Counted from the stretch's first letter, positions 1 to 15,100 are shown. The stretch is DNA of 60,569 bases from Ectocarpus siliculosus (GCA_000310025.1 FN649746.1:2018993-2079561); one strand, 5' to 3'. Made by a program: numbers and translations. Notes: a model not told the origin generated them from the letters alone.

Positions 1-1572
1 ACGGGGGGGTGAAGCAGTTTGTGAGCCTAAAACTGGAGTTGGCTGCCGCCGCCGCCTTCGTGGCCGGACGCGGGGCCGTGCGCAGCGGCGCGGGAGGCGG
101 CGCCGGCGCGCACGCCGGCACAAGGTCGGCGTTCAGCTCCATGAAGAGCCGCGTGGAGCGGTCCTTCATGGCCGCGTTCTCCGTGTCCCGGACGGCCTCC
201 GCGGCCTTGGTCGCCGCCTCGGCGGCGGACTTGGCGGCGGCGGAGGTGTTTTTCTTGTCGGCGAGGCCGGCGCCGGCGCCGTTCGCCGCCGATGCGGTCG
301 TAGCGGTCGTAGCGGAGACGGCCGCCGGGTTCGAGGTGAAGGCCTTGAGGGCGGCGAGGGCGCCGCGGCGGTCGCCCGCGGCCTCGCGGACCTCGGAGAG
401 GCGGAGCCGGAGGGGGCGGGAGCGGCCGTAGTTCCCCTTGCTCTCCGCGATGTCGACGCACTTGGACAGGGCCTCGGCCAACTGCTTGTTGTCGTTGCCG
501 GTCTCGAGGAAGTCTGCGAGGGCTCGCCACGCCTTGGGGTTGTCGGGTGCCAGCTGTATGTTTGATTGGTTCGACGAGGCACGGCAGCGGGTGGGAGCCA
601 GGCTTCGTTGGCGAAGGGAGACAGGTATAAACGCACGCATGTATAGTACACCCTTAGGAACTACTGCCATGTCAGGGATAGACGGGAGATGTGGAACGTT
701 CTTTGGAACGTTGTGCACGGAGAGGAGGCGCTGAAGCCGCGGGTGTTGCTCTGTGCGTGCGGTTGACATTATGAACAGTCTACAAGACGAGAGACAACCA
801 TCACGCTGTGCGTGCGGGGAGAGAGCGCGCGTCGTTGCCGCAAAAGAGGGTAGCAAGATGCGGCGTGCTACCTGCTGCTGCAAGAAGCAAGTGCGAGACC
901 CAAGTGTGGCATGCCTTCACACACCTGAGGTTCGTTGACACCACACCGATAGTGCAGAAAATAAAAAACGAACGGTTGACGAACAGTCCACGGTTTGGTA
1001 CCCAACCACTCGAGAGCTACAGCTTCCACAAAACCCAACACTCCAAATCACACCCTTGGGAGCGCAGTCGCTCACAATGATGCCATGTGGGCAATTTCTC
1101 GAACATTGCAATGGGAGCGTATGGACTACTGCACTGGAGTCGAGAGCGACGCATAATTCCGCCGCAATACCGCTGCAGCAGCCAACCCGCATCCAAATTT
1201 CTGACCGTCAACAAACCTATCCGCGTCTCAGGGCATGCATGCTCATTGCATGCACACAATAGAAATGAGCACATCAAATGGCCGAACAAGGGCCCGCAAG
1301 GGCTGAGAAATGCCGCCTTGCTGTGAATTCTTAAAAATCGCACACCGACCCAACAGGGGTACTTCGGTACAATACCCCGATTTTTTTTACCCGTTTGTAT
1401 AAACAAAACACCCCCCAGCGAACCGAGGGAGCACTGCTGGCGGTGCCAACCGGAACCGTCAACACACCTTGGTAGCCTCGTGCAGCTGCTGAGAGGCAAC
1501 GGTTCGGTCACCCGCCGTCAAGGCCGCCTTCGCCCCGGCAAGCAGGCCGCCCACCGAAGGCTGCGAGTCCAT
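1..1572 (-). CDS. TPR-repeat protein, 5' part (possibly SKI3/TTC37-like), runs off left edge
   Basis: Two exons are visible. Exon 1 is 1572-1468 (35 codons, starts MDSQPSVGG, donor AAG|GTGTGT). Exon 2 starts at 553 after ACATACAG and stays open to base 1. Both junctions are phase 0. Joined, they give a helix-turn-helix run typical of tetratricopeptide repeats: LLAGAKAALTAGD, then LAPDNPKAWRALADFLE, then EALSKCVDIAESKG and AAGDRRGALAALKAF. A glycine/alanine-rich linker follows. TPR proteins are scaffolds, so no reaction is implied. The 'AW-AL-FLE' pattern resembles the N-terminus of SKI3/TTC37, the scaffold of the cytoplasmic Ski RNA-decay complex, but this is a guess from a short stretch. The start codon is the first in-frame ATG before a good donor. 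The gene is divergent from the CEP164-like gene. The 914-bp intron (554-1467) holds nothing recognisable. Confidence 0.6.
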
Positions 1573-2585
1573 CGTTCCGTTCGTGGCGTGCTCGGCCTTC
1601 GGCGGGAGGGAGGCAAAGAGAAGGTGAAACACACACACACGCAGCGTTAGAGACGCGGGAACACCGGCCGTTGCAGAGGAAATAGGCAACCAGTGCAGCC
1701 CGCCTACTGCTAAACACTTTGTCTTTTCGAAGTTGTGTTATGTCGTTGCTGTCTGCTTGTACAGGCAGTCGATTGTGTTTGTTGAGTTCTCCCGCGAAAA
1801 AAAAAAAACGAGGGATGCTTCGAGAGAGAGAAAGAAAAAGCTTGTGTGATGACGCGTACGTGGCGCGATTCAAATATGGAGGAACGTTCGGAACAAAGGT
1901 TTGCGCAAGCTTTGCGGAACAGCCGGTGGGGCAGCGGCACCTCCTACGATACCGCTGCCATGGCCCTGAGTCAAGTGGTGGCCAATGAGGCCAGAAACGA
2001 AATGCCAACTGGGAGAGAGGAGAGACGGGAGGGGGCGTAAAATAAAACACCCAACAACGCGCGGGTGGCTGTGAGTTCAGCAGTGTTCAGTGGCAAACGC
2101 GTTTGAGAGGGAACCACCCAAAAGTGCGTGCTGTCCAAGGCAGTCTGAAAGACACACAAACACAGGCCAGGGTTCACCACACCAAGGATTCCTCGATGTA
2201 CGACACGAGGACTTCCGCCGTGCCTCGTGCACTCGAGTCCGATCTGCATCACAGCGCGCTAGCACCCAGTCGAGCCTTCGGATGACAGCAGCAGTGCAGC
2301 TGGTAGCAGGCTGCTTACCACCATCGGATAAACAGGGTTTGACCGCACCGATTCCCGCATCACCACCCCACGCCTACAACACCCTGCCGATAGCAGACTT
2401 TGCCGAGCCTACCGTGATTTCGCGACATACTACTCACCGTTCCCATATTGCCTTGGCGGGAAGCTGGCTGTCGCGAGAGGTTGATGTGCGAAAGAGGCCA
2501 GATCGAGAACTATGCAGGAGAGGGCCGATGAGAGAGAGACAGTGGTGATGACGCATCTCTACGAACTCTCTGAAACGGCTGAAAA

Positions 2586-2622
<37 letters not shown>

Positions 2623-3175
2623 TCGAAGTGTTTTGTCTTGAACTGACACATAGGAGGGAAGAGAGACTCAAGCGTTTTGCCCCCTCCGCGCTCTCTCTTG
2701 AGGCCAGACGTGATGGTATTGCGGGGAAGATCTAGGGCATAGGTGTGGGTGCAGCAACGAACGGCTCAGCTGCTCAGCTACAGCAAGCAGGAAGTTTTCG
2801 GTACGATTTCAACGCTCAGCGCACATACGAAAGCCTGCGACAAGTTTTGAAGGTTTGATTCGTCTGCAGGAACAAGCATCAGCTTGTTGTACCAATAGAT
2901 CCTGCGGCGGGTGGAAAATTAACCTTGGGGTTTGTCCCGAAGGAAGGTGTTGTCCCCTATATTTCGGGGACAACGTAAACGACACGCCGTCTTGTTGGCC
3001 CTCCATTGTTCATCCCGATATCAAAGCTGCTGCGTTCCCACCGGAAATTCAACCGCATGTGAGTGATGGCGGAGTGCCTCAGCACGACGACCGGATCTTG
3101 ACCAGCAGCCACTTTCATGTCACGCAGAAAGATACCGCAAGCAACGTGCAGCTTTGGGATTGAATTGTCTTCAAC
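1573..3175. other. Divergent intergenic/promoter region
   Basis: This 1.6-kb stretch separates the start codons of the leftward TPR gene and the rightward CEP164-like gene, so it must hold both promoters and 5' UTRs. I see no TATA box, conserved coding segment or RNA gene. It contains an (AC)n microsatellite and a plus-strand open frame at 2855-3163 that ends 13 bases before the CEP164-like ATG. That frame could be an upstream ORF in the 5' UTR but has no recognisable protein features. Confidence 0.5.
2589..2618. repeat. (AC)n microsatellite
   Basis: An uninterrupted AC dinucleotide run of about 15 units preceded by an A tract, in the divergent intergenic region. Confidence 0.95.
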
Positions 3176-6100
3176 ATGGCTCCTGCTGGAGATGACGACG
3201 AGCAACTTCCTACCACAAAGGGAGCCGAGGATGGTGCACCGCCGGAATCCGAGGAGGACTACGTGGAGGCGGTGACGAGACATGCCAAGTATCTTGGCAT
3301 GGATCCAGAGCGTGATGGTGCCTACATGTGGATTGCAGAAGAGGTTCGTTCGTGCTGCTGTTATGTCACTGTTGTAGTAGTGATTTCTCTCCAGTTGATC
3401 CCGCAGCACCAAGTCTGGAGGGCACGTACGGAGTAAGGCGTCTGACTGCTGGTGTTGAGTTGTGCAGGCTCATGGTGTAACAAACTCAACATGGCTCCCT
3501 GTGTTTGTGAACGATATTTGGTACACTCGTATTCATGACAGCTTCAACAGCACGCACTGGACGAGAGTGTGCTTTGCACACAGCCATCACGTTGTGCCAC
3601 AGAAGGTTGTTCCGCAAAGTCTGAACACCAGCCCTTGAGAGGCTCCAGCCGTTGCCCTTGCACCCATAAAGCAGCTGCAACAGAGGAAGGATTGGTTTTC
3701 AGTCGTTTGCATCGGTACCTTCGCAATCTATGTACGTACCACAAGACTGGTGTTAGCTGCTCAGGATCGTCTCAATAAAAAACCTGACGATAAAGTAGGA
3801 ACCAACAGTCGAGAGGATGCCAGTCAGCACCTTAGCTCCATGAGGCACTCATGCTTCCTCTACACCCCAGGCGCTAAGCGCCGAGGTCCCCGAAGGATGG
3901 GTAACCGGGGAGGGAGAGGGAGAATACGAGGGCCTCGTTTACTACTACAACGAGGCCACGGGAGAAAGCACGTGGGACCACCCCCTCGACGAGTACTACA
4001 GGTGCGTGAAGCAAGGCCAGAACCTATCGTACGCGTACTCGGTGATGGAGGTGTGCAATAGGTATCGGCTATTTAGGAGGCTAACCCTGCCCTTCGTTGA
4101 AACGAAGATGGAGAAACTCCGGATTCAGAAGCAATATCACGACTCAGACTCGAACACGAGGGAATATAGCCCAACATCGCAAACTTGACAACCGAGTTGC
4201 CGCCGACAAAAAGGGCTATCGTTCTACGAAGATTACGTTGGGCGTGCGTAAGAAACTTTGTCAACCTGAAACCTTTTAACACTTGTGCGCTTCGTGTGCG
4301 CACCCACGTATCATTCGTGCCTGCATTTGGAACGAAGGTTGGTTGAGTTTTCCATCTTAGACTACGGCAACATCACCTGGCGGCTATACTACTAACATGT
4401 TGCCTGCGAGTATCGATTAACTCAGGGAGCACCATGGTGACGAGTCGCTGATTCAAGCGGCTTTCCCTCGGTTGCTTGCTCGCAACAGGGAAAAACTCAA
4501 GAGAAAAAAAGCCAGGCGGGCTGCGAGAGAAAAGGAAGAGAAAGGAAATCGACAAGACTCGAAGTCTCGCGCATCTGCGTCCAAGTCAAGAGCCAGCCGC
4601 AGCACTAGCAGCAGGCGCCACAGGTCGGGGGATGACATGGAAAACGACGAACGTAGCGAATCTAGATCACGGAGAGAGCACACGACGGAAAAACACGGGT
4701 CTTCAAACGGAGTGGCCAACGGAGATCAGGGCAGCCAAAGTTCGGGACACCGTGACAACGCTAAGCGAAGCAAAACGCGCAAGGATAGTCGCAGGCACAG
4801 GGATGACAGGGAACGGTCGAGACACCGCAGCACCAGCAGTAGGACCCAGCGTGATGACAACGGGGACGGTAGAGATGAACGCCGAAGCTCGACGCACCGT
4901 CGGAACGCAAGCAACCGACACAGCGATAGCGGCCGGGCCCACAGGCGCGAAGAAGAAGACTGGGGGCACCGGCGAAAGGAAGAGGGCCGTCGAAGACGGG
5001 GGAGTGGTCGCGAGCAGGAATCATCGAGTGAACGGCATCGAAGCCGAACCCGAGACAAAACACGGAGGAGCAGCAGTGGCGGCGGTGAAAGCGACAGGTC
5101 GAAGCCAGACGAGCCACCAGAGGGGAGAGAAACACAGGTGAGGGTTGGGAACAGGGCAGCCACTTACGGCTATTGATTCCTGTCGCCCAATGACAACGTT
5201 CCTCAGGCAAGGAGGCAAGGCCATTTCGTAAGGCCAAGTGGTAGGATAAAGTGAGCATCGCCGACCTTTACGCGAAGATGTCGATGCCATGCCACGACAA
5301 AATAGACCGGTGAGAGAGACCGGGTGCGGGGCACACAACAGGTTAATTTTCTCTTCAACCTTGTTGTCTGAAGCAGGAGTCCCCCAGCAAGAATCCAGGG
5401 CCCGACAAACATCGCAGCCGTAGTCGAGAGAGGGGAGCACGAGATGAAACTCGTGAGTCATTCGAGCCCGACCGTAAGGAGGGAGGAAGGGGGTCCAGGC
5501 AAGAAGTCTCGATGCAGCGAGAGGAGACAAACCGCGGGGGCATGACAACCGTGGCAACAGTTAGTGGAGACCTCGCAGCAGCAACCGACAACTGGAGGAC
5601 TAAAAGCGTAGTGGGAGGAAGCACGTACTCACACAACGAGAAGAGCGGCCACGACGATGCCAACCGAAGGGCTGCCGATTCCCGGAAAGGAAATGCCAGC
5701 AGCGAAGCAAGACGTGGTGGTTTCAGAGAGGATACTGATCGCGAAAGCGGGCACCGGGCGGCGAAACCAACAGTTGAGCGTGCGGAAAGCGTAGTCAACG
5801 GGCTCGAAGTTCAAAGCAACACTGCATCTGTACAGGAGGATCGCGGGAATAGGGTTGACATGCCAGCGGTGCACCACAGTGTTGATGGAAGGAGCTCCAC
5901 GCAGGCCTCGCCGGCGGCATGGAAGAACAACGATATGGAGGTATGCAGGATTGTGGGACCCTCTGTTGCCCCTGAATTTTGCACGGGTATAGAAGCGAAG
6001 GCTTGCTCTCGCGTTGGACAGTGTCAAAGCGGGTATTCTGTCAGCATATCATTGTGGGCAGCTTTGCTCGCGCTATAAGAAGGGGGTAGATGGAAGTCTC

Positions 6101-9100
6101 ATACCGTGGGATAGGTGGCGGGAACTCTCGGCTCCATGGTAGAAAAAAGAAAAATGCTCTAGCCCTTACGAACATAGACATACGAATAGCACACAGTTAT
6201 GTCGATGTCGACATCATTCCATGCGAACTCCCTGTTTCTATCCAGCAGGAAATAGACTTTGAAGACGAGCTACGAGACATGGAAGAAGGCGACGGTGACC
6301 CAAACGTTCGGCATGAATCGCCAACTGAGATGGAAGCCCCCGACGCAGAACCGCAAGGCAGATCATCTCCAGCCGTATCCGGAGTCGGTATTGATACGAA
6401 GAACCAGGGTGAACCACTGTCTTCCCCACCGATGTCCAAGGCTGCAGCAATTGCGATGGACGACAAAGCCCGACGATCCAGCCCGCGTGACCATCCGAAC
6501 AAAGCTAGCAAGGCCAACAAATTGGGCAACGAAGACGAAACGCACTCCCGTCGTGATACAAGTGGGGAACGAGGTATCAACTCGAGAGAGAGCGGACTGC
6601 CGTCGGCAGCGGGGAAGGCAGATCGAGACCTGGACGACTGGCCAGAGGTCGCCGGCAATCCCGCAAAAGAAGACGCGTCGGGGGATTCCGCAAAAGAGCA
6701 AAAGGGAAAGCAATACTCGAGCGCGCACGGCACCCGTACAGAACGTGAAAGTCGGGCGGAGACTGGCCGGAGGGGTCGAGAGAGGGACGACCAACCCGAC
6801 GTTGTTTTTGCTAACGCTGCTGATCGGAATCGTTCGTACGGTGAGGACAGCGATGACCACTGGCGAGGCAACGGCGCAACGCGAGGCTACGACAGAAACG
6901 TGGAGCGAACGTCTGAGCGGGAATCTCGCCGCCTTCGACACGGCGGTGGAATAGAAAGGGATCGCGATTCCGGAATGGCGTCACCCCGCCGCGGAGACCG
7001 CACGGACAGGAACGACGGACAGGGTGGACATTCAGGAAGACGACCAACCGCAAAAGGCAACACCGCAGGCCCCAGGCGACCGTCTGGAAGCCTTGGGGGT
7101 GACCACGGTGCTGACCAGTACTCTAGTGGCGACCGTTGGGACCACCAATACAGCAGCTTCGGCGATATCGAGGGTCAGCGATGGGGTGGCGGCGAGAGGG
7201 TCACGGCAATGCAAAGACACCGCAGAGACGAAGACATGCAGCAAATGACGAGGGAGAAGGACAAGGTCGAGAGGCAGCTGCAGCAGCAACAGCAAGATGC
7301 TGCCAAAAAAGCCAGGGAGCTGGAGAATAAGGTATATGTCGGGCTAGGCTGTGGTACTAACGGGACAATCAAACCAGATTGAGCATCTAAGCACGGTCCG
7401 CCTAGTTGAGAGTTATAAGTTTGACAACAAGTTACGGTTCAGCGCGAAACCTGAGGAGAAGTAACCACAAGACTGCGGTCACGGCCCACGGCCTACGCCG
7501 TGTAAACCCGGGGCATTTTGCTAGTACGGAACGCAACAAATCATGCAGTATGGACGCCAAGGGTCAACTTACCCCCCCCCTTTGCTGAAAGTACGTTCCG
7601 AGCAACGGAGTACAACGTTCGTGTACACAGGACGTGCTGGGAGGACGGGAAGATGTGCGAGCACCTAAGAAGGGGGTAACCGAGCGTAAGATATATCAAA
7701 ACGTTCGTTCCGCCACTTGTCCTGATGGCAAGCTCTTCTTGCGTGCCGAACAAACCTCAACATCCTGCCGGCCACACAATATTCTTCACCAGGCCGTGTT
7801 GCGTGCGCTTCGTCGTTCGTCGCGTTCTAGGTATTGAAACTCGAGGCTAGCTTGGCTTCCAGCACTTCGCGCGAAGATCTCCTCCGCAGGGAGCTAGCGG
7901 ATGCGGCCAGGAGAGAGGGAGTCGCCCAAGAGAAGCACGCGAGGGCACTCTCCGAGGTAGGGCAAAGAGCGGCGGGGGTCGGGGGCGAGACGAAGGAGGA
8001 GGGTGACACATGCAGACGGACGGTCTCGTGTGGGCTTTGGTCGGACCGCTGGGCCCGCATGGCTTCCGACACGTGATGACTGACATCCCTCGTCCGTGTG
8101 TTCCTTTCTGTCCGAACCAACCTCTCTCGAGCAGCAAGAGCGAAATGCGACAAGTTTGAAGGAAAAGCTCGCTGAGGCCGCCTCGAAGACAAGGGAGGTG
8201 AGGTAGGTATGGCAGAGGTATCTCCCGTGGCCCAACCAACGTACACGCTACTGCCGGCCTCGCAAGAACCCGGTAGGAAGCAAAAATCGATTGCCGAGAG
8301 CTAAGAGCGCAAGAGCTGCGGTCATTTACAGACACTGATTACCCTGTGGCCCTTTCCTCGCGGTGTGTCACGGGCGCTCGCCACCAAAGCCGTACCCCCA
8401 CCCCCGGCGGTGTATGTCACCTGCTCCCTACGTGTCCGGTTCAGTATCTACCACTGCGATCTGGCGCACGCAATTTTCAAAGTCTGGAAGCAAGCGCACA
8501 CGCGGCTTCCCGCTTGTAATATGCTGCCATCCCGTGGTGTTACACCGACACCCTGGTTTCAGCTGTCCACCCCTACGAACGTTTGGAGTCCGCGCTCTAC
8601 TACCCACTCATGATGGCTGTCCTTCCTCATGCTCGCCTGTCCACAGACTCGCTGATACCTTTGACGGGCTCGAGCAAACGCTATACCCTTGCGCGTCCGT
8701 TATTCTCCTTGTAGATAACTGCGCATCTGGTTTAAGGTACCTTCGTGCTGGTTGTACTCTTTCGTCACGGAAGTCGGGCGGTAGTCATTGCGTATTCACG
8801 TACGGCACAGAGGTCGCTCCTACTTGGTTTCAACACGATGTAGCTTTATATGCTCCGTATCACTCGGAGAGTGAAATTGCATGAATCTCATCTCTCATTT
8901 ACGTGTAACCTCGTTGTCGGACACCCGACGTTTGAACAGGAGTTTGTTCTATAGAGCGCTCAGGTTCTCGTTCTTGGGTAGGTTGGTCATTCTCGGAGAT
9001 TATGTAGTACATCTTGCTGTTGAACCAAAACCCAACCGTTCTTTCACTCATCACTTGTGGCACGTATTTCAGATGTCTGTCGCTGGCGTGGCCGGGAAGG

Positions 9101-12100
9101 AAAAGGAGGAGGGGTTGCGACTAGAACTGAAGAACGCTCTCAAAAAGGCAGAAGACGCGGAAGGCGCCCTCGCTCGGAAGGAGGTGAGTGTAATGTCAAA
9201 AGTCACAACATGGTTGAATCTACGGGTACGTAGTGATGGTTTACGGATATTCCGGAGACTGATCGCGCTTACGATGGTACCAACTGTTCCAGGTATGAGC
9301 GATACTGCAGCTGCACGTAAGCTGAACCACAAGATAGTAGCAAGAGACTTCATTTGTCGAACGCCTGCACTTCGCTCACCATCCTGCGTGTATTTGCTCT
9401 ACAGGAGGCAGAAAAGGCCTCGGCGGAGAGGGAAAGTGACGTCCCAAGACTTCGACTCCTGCTGGCAAACAAGGAGTCAGAGACTGAAAACCAGGTGCGA
9501 GGGCGTCTTACAACGTTGTATTCCCGCAAGCTCCTTTAAAGTTGCCCCTGCATTCAACTGGCCAGAGTGGATATGGTCACGACCTTCATGAGAACCGACA
9601 ACGAGGCCATGGGTCCCTCTCCGTCCGTACCAACCAAGCCGTGTCCGCACGGCTGTTTTTTTGCACGGGAACGACTCTCTAGACATTGGCGGTGAAACTT
9701 CATCGTGCACTCTCTCCTGTACTCAGTTCAAACCGCCTCGTAAGACGCATATGTCTAACCAAGATGAGGCCCAGTGGATGTATTCACGTCCCTTCAATTA
9801 GGCAGGTCGAACAGCGAGAATAGCAGAAGTAACGCATAGTCTAGTAAGTTGCTTTCAGTCACATGGCGCTCACTGTTGTTGATGAAATACACTTGTCTAA
9901 GCAAACGGCCATGAGAACCACTCCGAGAAGTGCGCTATGACAAGCATCTCTGTTGACTCGCGCGGGTCTGTTGCTGATTGTTCTTCCTCGTTGTGCCTTT
10001 CGTCTACCAGGGAAAGGACCTTGTGGAAATGCAAAGTCGGTTGGCAGAAGCACTGACGAAGGTAAGATGGAAGGATCGCAACCGCGTGTCGCACGTGTCG
10101 TTGAGCGCAGTACTGAAGAGGTAATTATGAGTATATTATTTGGGTTTGTGTACGTTCGATTACAGCAGTCTAGACGAGATGTTTCAAAACAGGCCATGTT
10201 GCGAGGTGGGTAGTCATCACCTTTCAACATTATTTTTCCCTGTCGTAATACCCTGCATGACGTATGGCGGAATGGTTCCAGGAGTCGGAATCATCGAAGG
10301 AGGTGCATCGCACCAGAGATCTGGCGGAACGACGGAGACTAGAGGCTGCTGAAACCAGGCAAGCATATCGGTTTTCGCTGGAGTGAAATAGTAGCACAGG
10401 GATACGAAAAGAGGGTCGAGGCTGGGCATTCACCGGTTCGCCCCTATTCTTCGAAGTAGTTTCGTACGGCACTTTGCTGACAGCTCAGTTCTTCCTCGCG
10501 ACGGTACGAGTACTATGCAGCAGGATGCGTATACCACAAACCCGATTCCGCATCATAGTAGCAAATCTTCATCCTTGTCTTTGTTGGTCGACCTTGGACT
10601 GCACACGAAAGAGCAGCAACTCACTCCGTGGATATGACCACCGCACAGATTATGTGAAATACAACCGACCTTGACCTGCTGTTTGATCCTACGTATGCGG
10701 GTACGATGCAGTGCTCGAGCGTCCACTTCGGAGGCGGCTCTTTCTCAGGCTGCCAGCGAGATGTCTGCGCTCAACCACGCGCTCTCCAGGTGCAGCCAAT
10801 GTAGGACTGGCCAGCTAGAAACTCGACACCATAGGACAATCGGTTTGGGAGGGGAGGGTGAAAGAACCCCACATGGAACTACGTATTTCCCAGCACGGGA
10901 TCAACGGTACATCGTGGATGTGAGGTACATTGTTGAACGAGAAGATGGTGCTCATGCGCTGAAAGATGGATCAAAGCATGTTTAGACATGGAGCTCGAGC
11001 CGTAGCCCGCCACGAGCGGTGTTAGCATTCAGAGACACCGGATGGAAGTGGAGAGATGTCAGCCAACGAAGAACGGGCTAGTCACTTGCTTCACAAACCG
11101 CGCTTAATCAGAACCAAACCACCTTCAACCATGATGTACATCTCGCTGGGACGGGATTGCGAAATTTAAAAGCAGGGCCCGCGACGAAGTATCCTTCAAG
11201 GAATCGGAGATCGCAAAGGCCGGGGAGGAAGCAAGCCGTTTGCGTGTGCAGCTGGGCCTTGAGCAGGAGAAGCGCAGTAATGCTGAGGTCAGTTAAGGAA
11301 CCGGGGCGGGGCACCGGAAGAGATTTTTACTGCATCTGAGCCTTAGTTCTCGTCTCTAGACCTTATACGGTGTAGAGGTCATTCTCTCCACCCTTTGTTC
11401 GATGCTAGGGAAAAAGCAGCTACGCCCGGTCAACTAGTTGAGGCCATGACACAACAAAGACTGTACCGTTAGCACTGACGTTCCCGCTTCGCGACGGACG
11501 TGCATATCAGGGTGCCTAGCCACGGCGCACCGGCGCGAGAACTACAAACCCACCAGTGAGACCTAGCGGGAAGAAGAACATCGCAGCTAGATCACAATTT
11601 TCGTGTTGTTCGCCGATGTACGAACGCAAGATCGAAATACCACCTGTAGAATGCGGTGCGTACATGAAGCCGAGCGCCACGTATCAACGACGTTGTGAAA
11701 ACCAGGCTTGTCAGCAGCGGACCAAGGCCGCGTTAGAGAGCGAGGCCGAGAGTTTCCGAGCAAGGGCGGCGGAGCTTCAGTCGGCCAACGCCTCCATGGA
11801 ACGAGAAATGCGAAACGGGCAGCAGGACGCTCTATCAAGGTGCTCCGAGCAGTGCATAGGGCGGTTTGGAATGGGCCGTTTGGAACAACAAATCGCTGCT
11901 CACTGTAGGAAACAGGCTGCGTAACGTTAAGTAGTGAGTTCGACGGAGGCTAACGCAAAAGCGGCAAACGAGATATTCGTCGTGCCAAGAAGTCCGAGAC
12001 ACGTCAGGTTACCGCGAATCACTTGCAGGGGCTATAGCGATTTCAATACAACTCTCCCGATCAGTAAAATCCCCACTCGATTCCCCAGGCTCAGAGAGTC

Positions 12101-15100
12101 GGAAAGAGAGCGCGACGCAGCTGTCTATGAGGGGAAGAGGTCCGCGGAGCTCGCCGCTTCAGCCGAAACGTGGAGGTTGAAAGAGACCCTCAGGGCCGAC
12201 GCGTGAGTACATGCGGTACCCTTCTCAACCTTCGGTGAAATGGCAGTCTCCACGTCCGTATTGCGAGAAATTTGAACCGGTGGAGGTACGAAGCGAACGT
12301 TAGATCGGTACTGAGAGTGTCGCATGTAAATAATAACAGCGAGGACATGCGGAAGCACGTTGAATTTCCAGAACAAGTCTCGAGTTTGTAACATGGATGC
12401 CACTTTGTGACGTGCTCAGTGAACTCCTGACGGAACGAATTGCACATCTGAACGGCGCTTTCGAAACCTAGAACATTGCGAACGTGAGGGAAAGCGAGGC
12501 ACCTATCGATTCTGACGCAAAATCCGACGCTCCACTGCATCTAGTCCAAAGGAACGTATCATCCGACTACAAAATTCATAGAGGTTGGCATCTGCGACAT
12601 GCCACGAACGCTCCAAACGCTTGGATATCATACCCGGGGTTCTCTTCCAATATATCTGCAAGCTGTACCCGTCGATGAGGACCAAACACCAGCCGTAGTT
12701 CTTAGAATTGGTGGGATATACGACGACGCTAAGCTTCTGTTTACGAGCTATCGGAGAGTCGACCTTCCTTGCTTTGTTGGCCCGAAGCATTGCCGTCCGC
12801 ATTTCCTTTTCCGTACAACCCACCACACGAAACCGTGTAGAGCGGAAGCTAAAGCCTTGAGCACGGGTACCGAGGTGGCAGAGCTGCGGTCGGAAGCAGC
12901 GAGACTACGGACCAGCATGGACGCAGTGGCCGCGCCGCATGTGAAGCGTAATGTAAGATTCGTCTGGATCACGTAGACGATACCGGCAGTGTTGGCCGTG
13001 CTGCATGCATGGCTGGTGAATCTTGTTTGGAGCCTCTCGTACGAATTTCTGGGCCACAGGCAAGTGCCTGAGAACCTGATTAAGCTGCCTAGAGACCTTT
13101 CCTTTTGGGTTCTTAGGAGAAATCTCGCAGTAGTGCGCCGACCAAAGGTCGAACAGGAAAGGGGGCTTGACTGCGCGGTTGCATTGGCGAACATACACTC
13201 TGTTGTATGTTGTATTCTTGGAATTATTATCGACGACGAGTTCCCGGGAGATCTACGATTGAAGGTCCTGGTATGAGGTGCGATCGGCTGTTCTTCCAAT
13301 TCGAAAGTTTGTGAGGGAATGGAAGCTCATCTACACCATTCTACGGTGATTCGCCCAGCTCCTCGCCTCCCGACCGTAGTTGATTGAGACGTCCTTTTTC
13401 GGTGTCATTCCTTGGTCAGATGGAGCTACGGCGACAAGTTCAAGACGCTCGCAGGGGAGCGGCCGACCTGACAGCCGAGGCGAAGCGTCTGCAGGTGTAG
13501 CGCACTATAGAAATCATCGGGGGGGGAAGGGTTGGTCTGTACTTCTGGTGAAATGTACGCGGAATACATTTATGCTGGTACGTGTCCAGTCCGCTGGGCA
13601 CCAGGTCTTCGTTTTGGCAAACAAAGAGACACGCACGGCGAACAAACCGCTACGACTATACATTCAGCCACTAAAATAGACACCACGAACCATGGTTCCG
13701 TACGGTCCGCAAACCAATGAGGGTACACGTAGACGCAATAAGCGAGAAATGATCCCGTCGCCGCAGAGAGCACTTTGAGTCTCTTTTCGACGCGCCCAAA
13801 AAGCTTCCGCGGTGTTCATCGCGACTAACATACGCAGGTCTACGAGCCGGTCACCTCATGTTATCCATGGTCGAGAAACCTACTGCAACGATCTTTACCA
13901 CCTGCAGCGATATTTTTGGAGCTCCTCAAGAGCCAAAATGGTGTGTGAGGTACAGCCAATCTCTGAACAAAGAACCTCGCCAATCTCACGTTTCCTCATC
14001 GCGACTTCTTCGTTTCTTGTCCCAGGAGACGCATACTTCTGAACTGTCTTCCCTAAAGGACGAAGTTTCCCGCAAGCTCCCTTGGATTGCTGAGAAGGCC
14101 GTAGCTGAAGCGGGGAAGCACTTCCGACAGAAGGCAGAGGAGGACATGAAGGCCCTTAGGGCGGATAGGGATCGGCGGCTCGAAGAGCTGCAGGTCAGTG
14201 ATGGTTCTGTGGAGACACACAACAGACCAAGTTATCCGAAGTGCCCAATCAACACGCGAAACGCCTTTTCCTCTTTCCGCTTATCAAGGCACGCTCTCTT
14301 CGTAACTTGAAGGGCGGTAGCCTACACCAGCTGCAATTACACAACGCACGTGAACGTATGGCGTAGGGTACAATAGTACTTACCCAACGAGGGACGCTTT
14401 GTTCAATGCTATTCCATCCCAGCACGAGCAGTCCATGAAAGTTGGCAGCATTTTTCGGCCGGGTGGAGTCGGGAGGTGTCTTGTTTACGCGTCAAGTGAG
14501 GCGTGACGTCTTTGGTTCGCTCCTCTATTCTGTATCCCTGCTCATTGTGTGCCTGAAAGAAACCGTGCCCGTGGAACGTTGATTTGTGATGTTCAACCTA
14601 CATAGGCTGCTATGACAGAAGATGAGGCCAGGCGGCACGATGATGTGGCAGGGGCGAGGGTGGAGGCCGAGCGATTCCGGGTGAGTGTTAACTGCACCTG
14701 CAGTAGTAGTGCACACCAAGAATCTCTACGCCTTTGGTTCATTGCTGCTTCTCCATGTTGCGTGTTTCTTCGTCGAACCGCCGCTCTCAGCGTTCTTGTC
14801 TACATATATCAAGACAAGCCGACCTTCCCCTTTCAGGGGGTGAAATATGTTAGCGCACCGGCAAGAATCTTGGGGCTTCCTAGGCTCCCATCTGCCTCCA
14901 TCCAACGCAACTGTATTGGTCCAATTTTTCCTGAAAAGTGTGCGTGCTCCTCCATGATCCCGGGCAGCGTTCTCGGGGACACGAGAAAGGTGTCATCTTG
15001 CTGGATTTGCCCGAGTCGCTTCATGGTTCTCCAATGTCCTTGTTGTAAGGCTCTTGGTTCCTCATTCTCTCGTCGTTCACAACTTTGACCAAACAGACTG

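Noticed and set aside
6197-6871. 224-codon minus-strand open frame
   Set aside because: Antisense of the disordered CEP164-like exon 6246-7331; no family similarity or splice context.
8363-8884. 173-codon plus-strand frame
   Set aside because: It lies wholly in a CEP164-like intron and has no similarity or coding-like composition.
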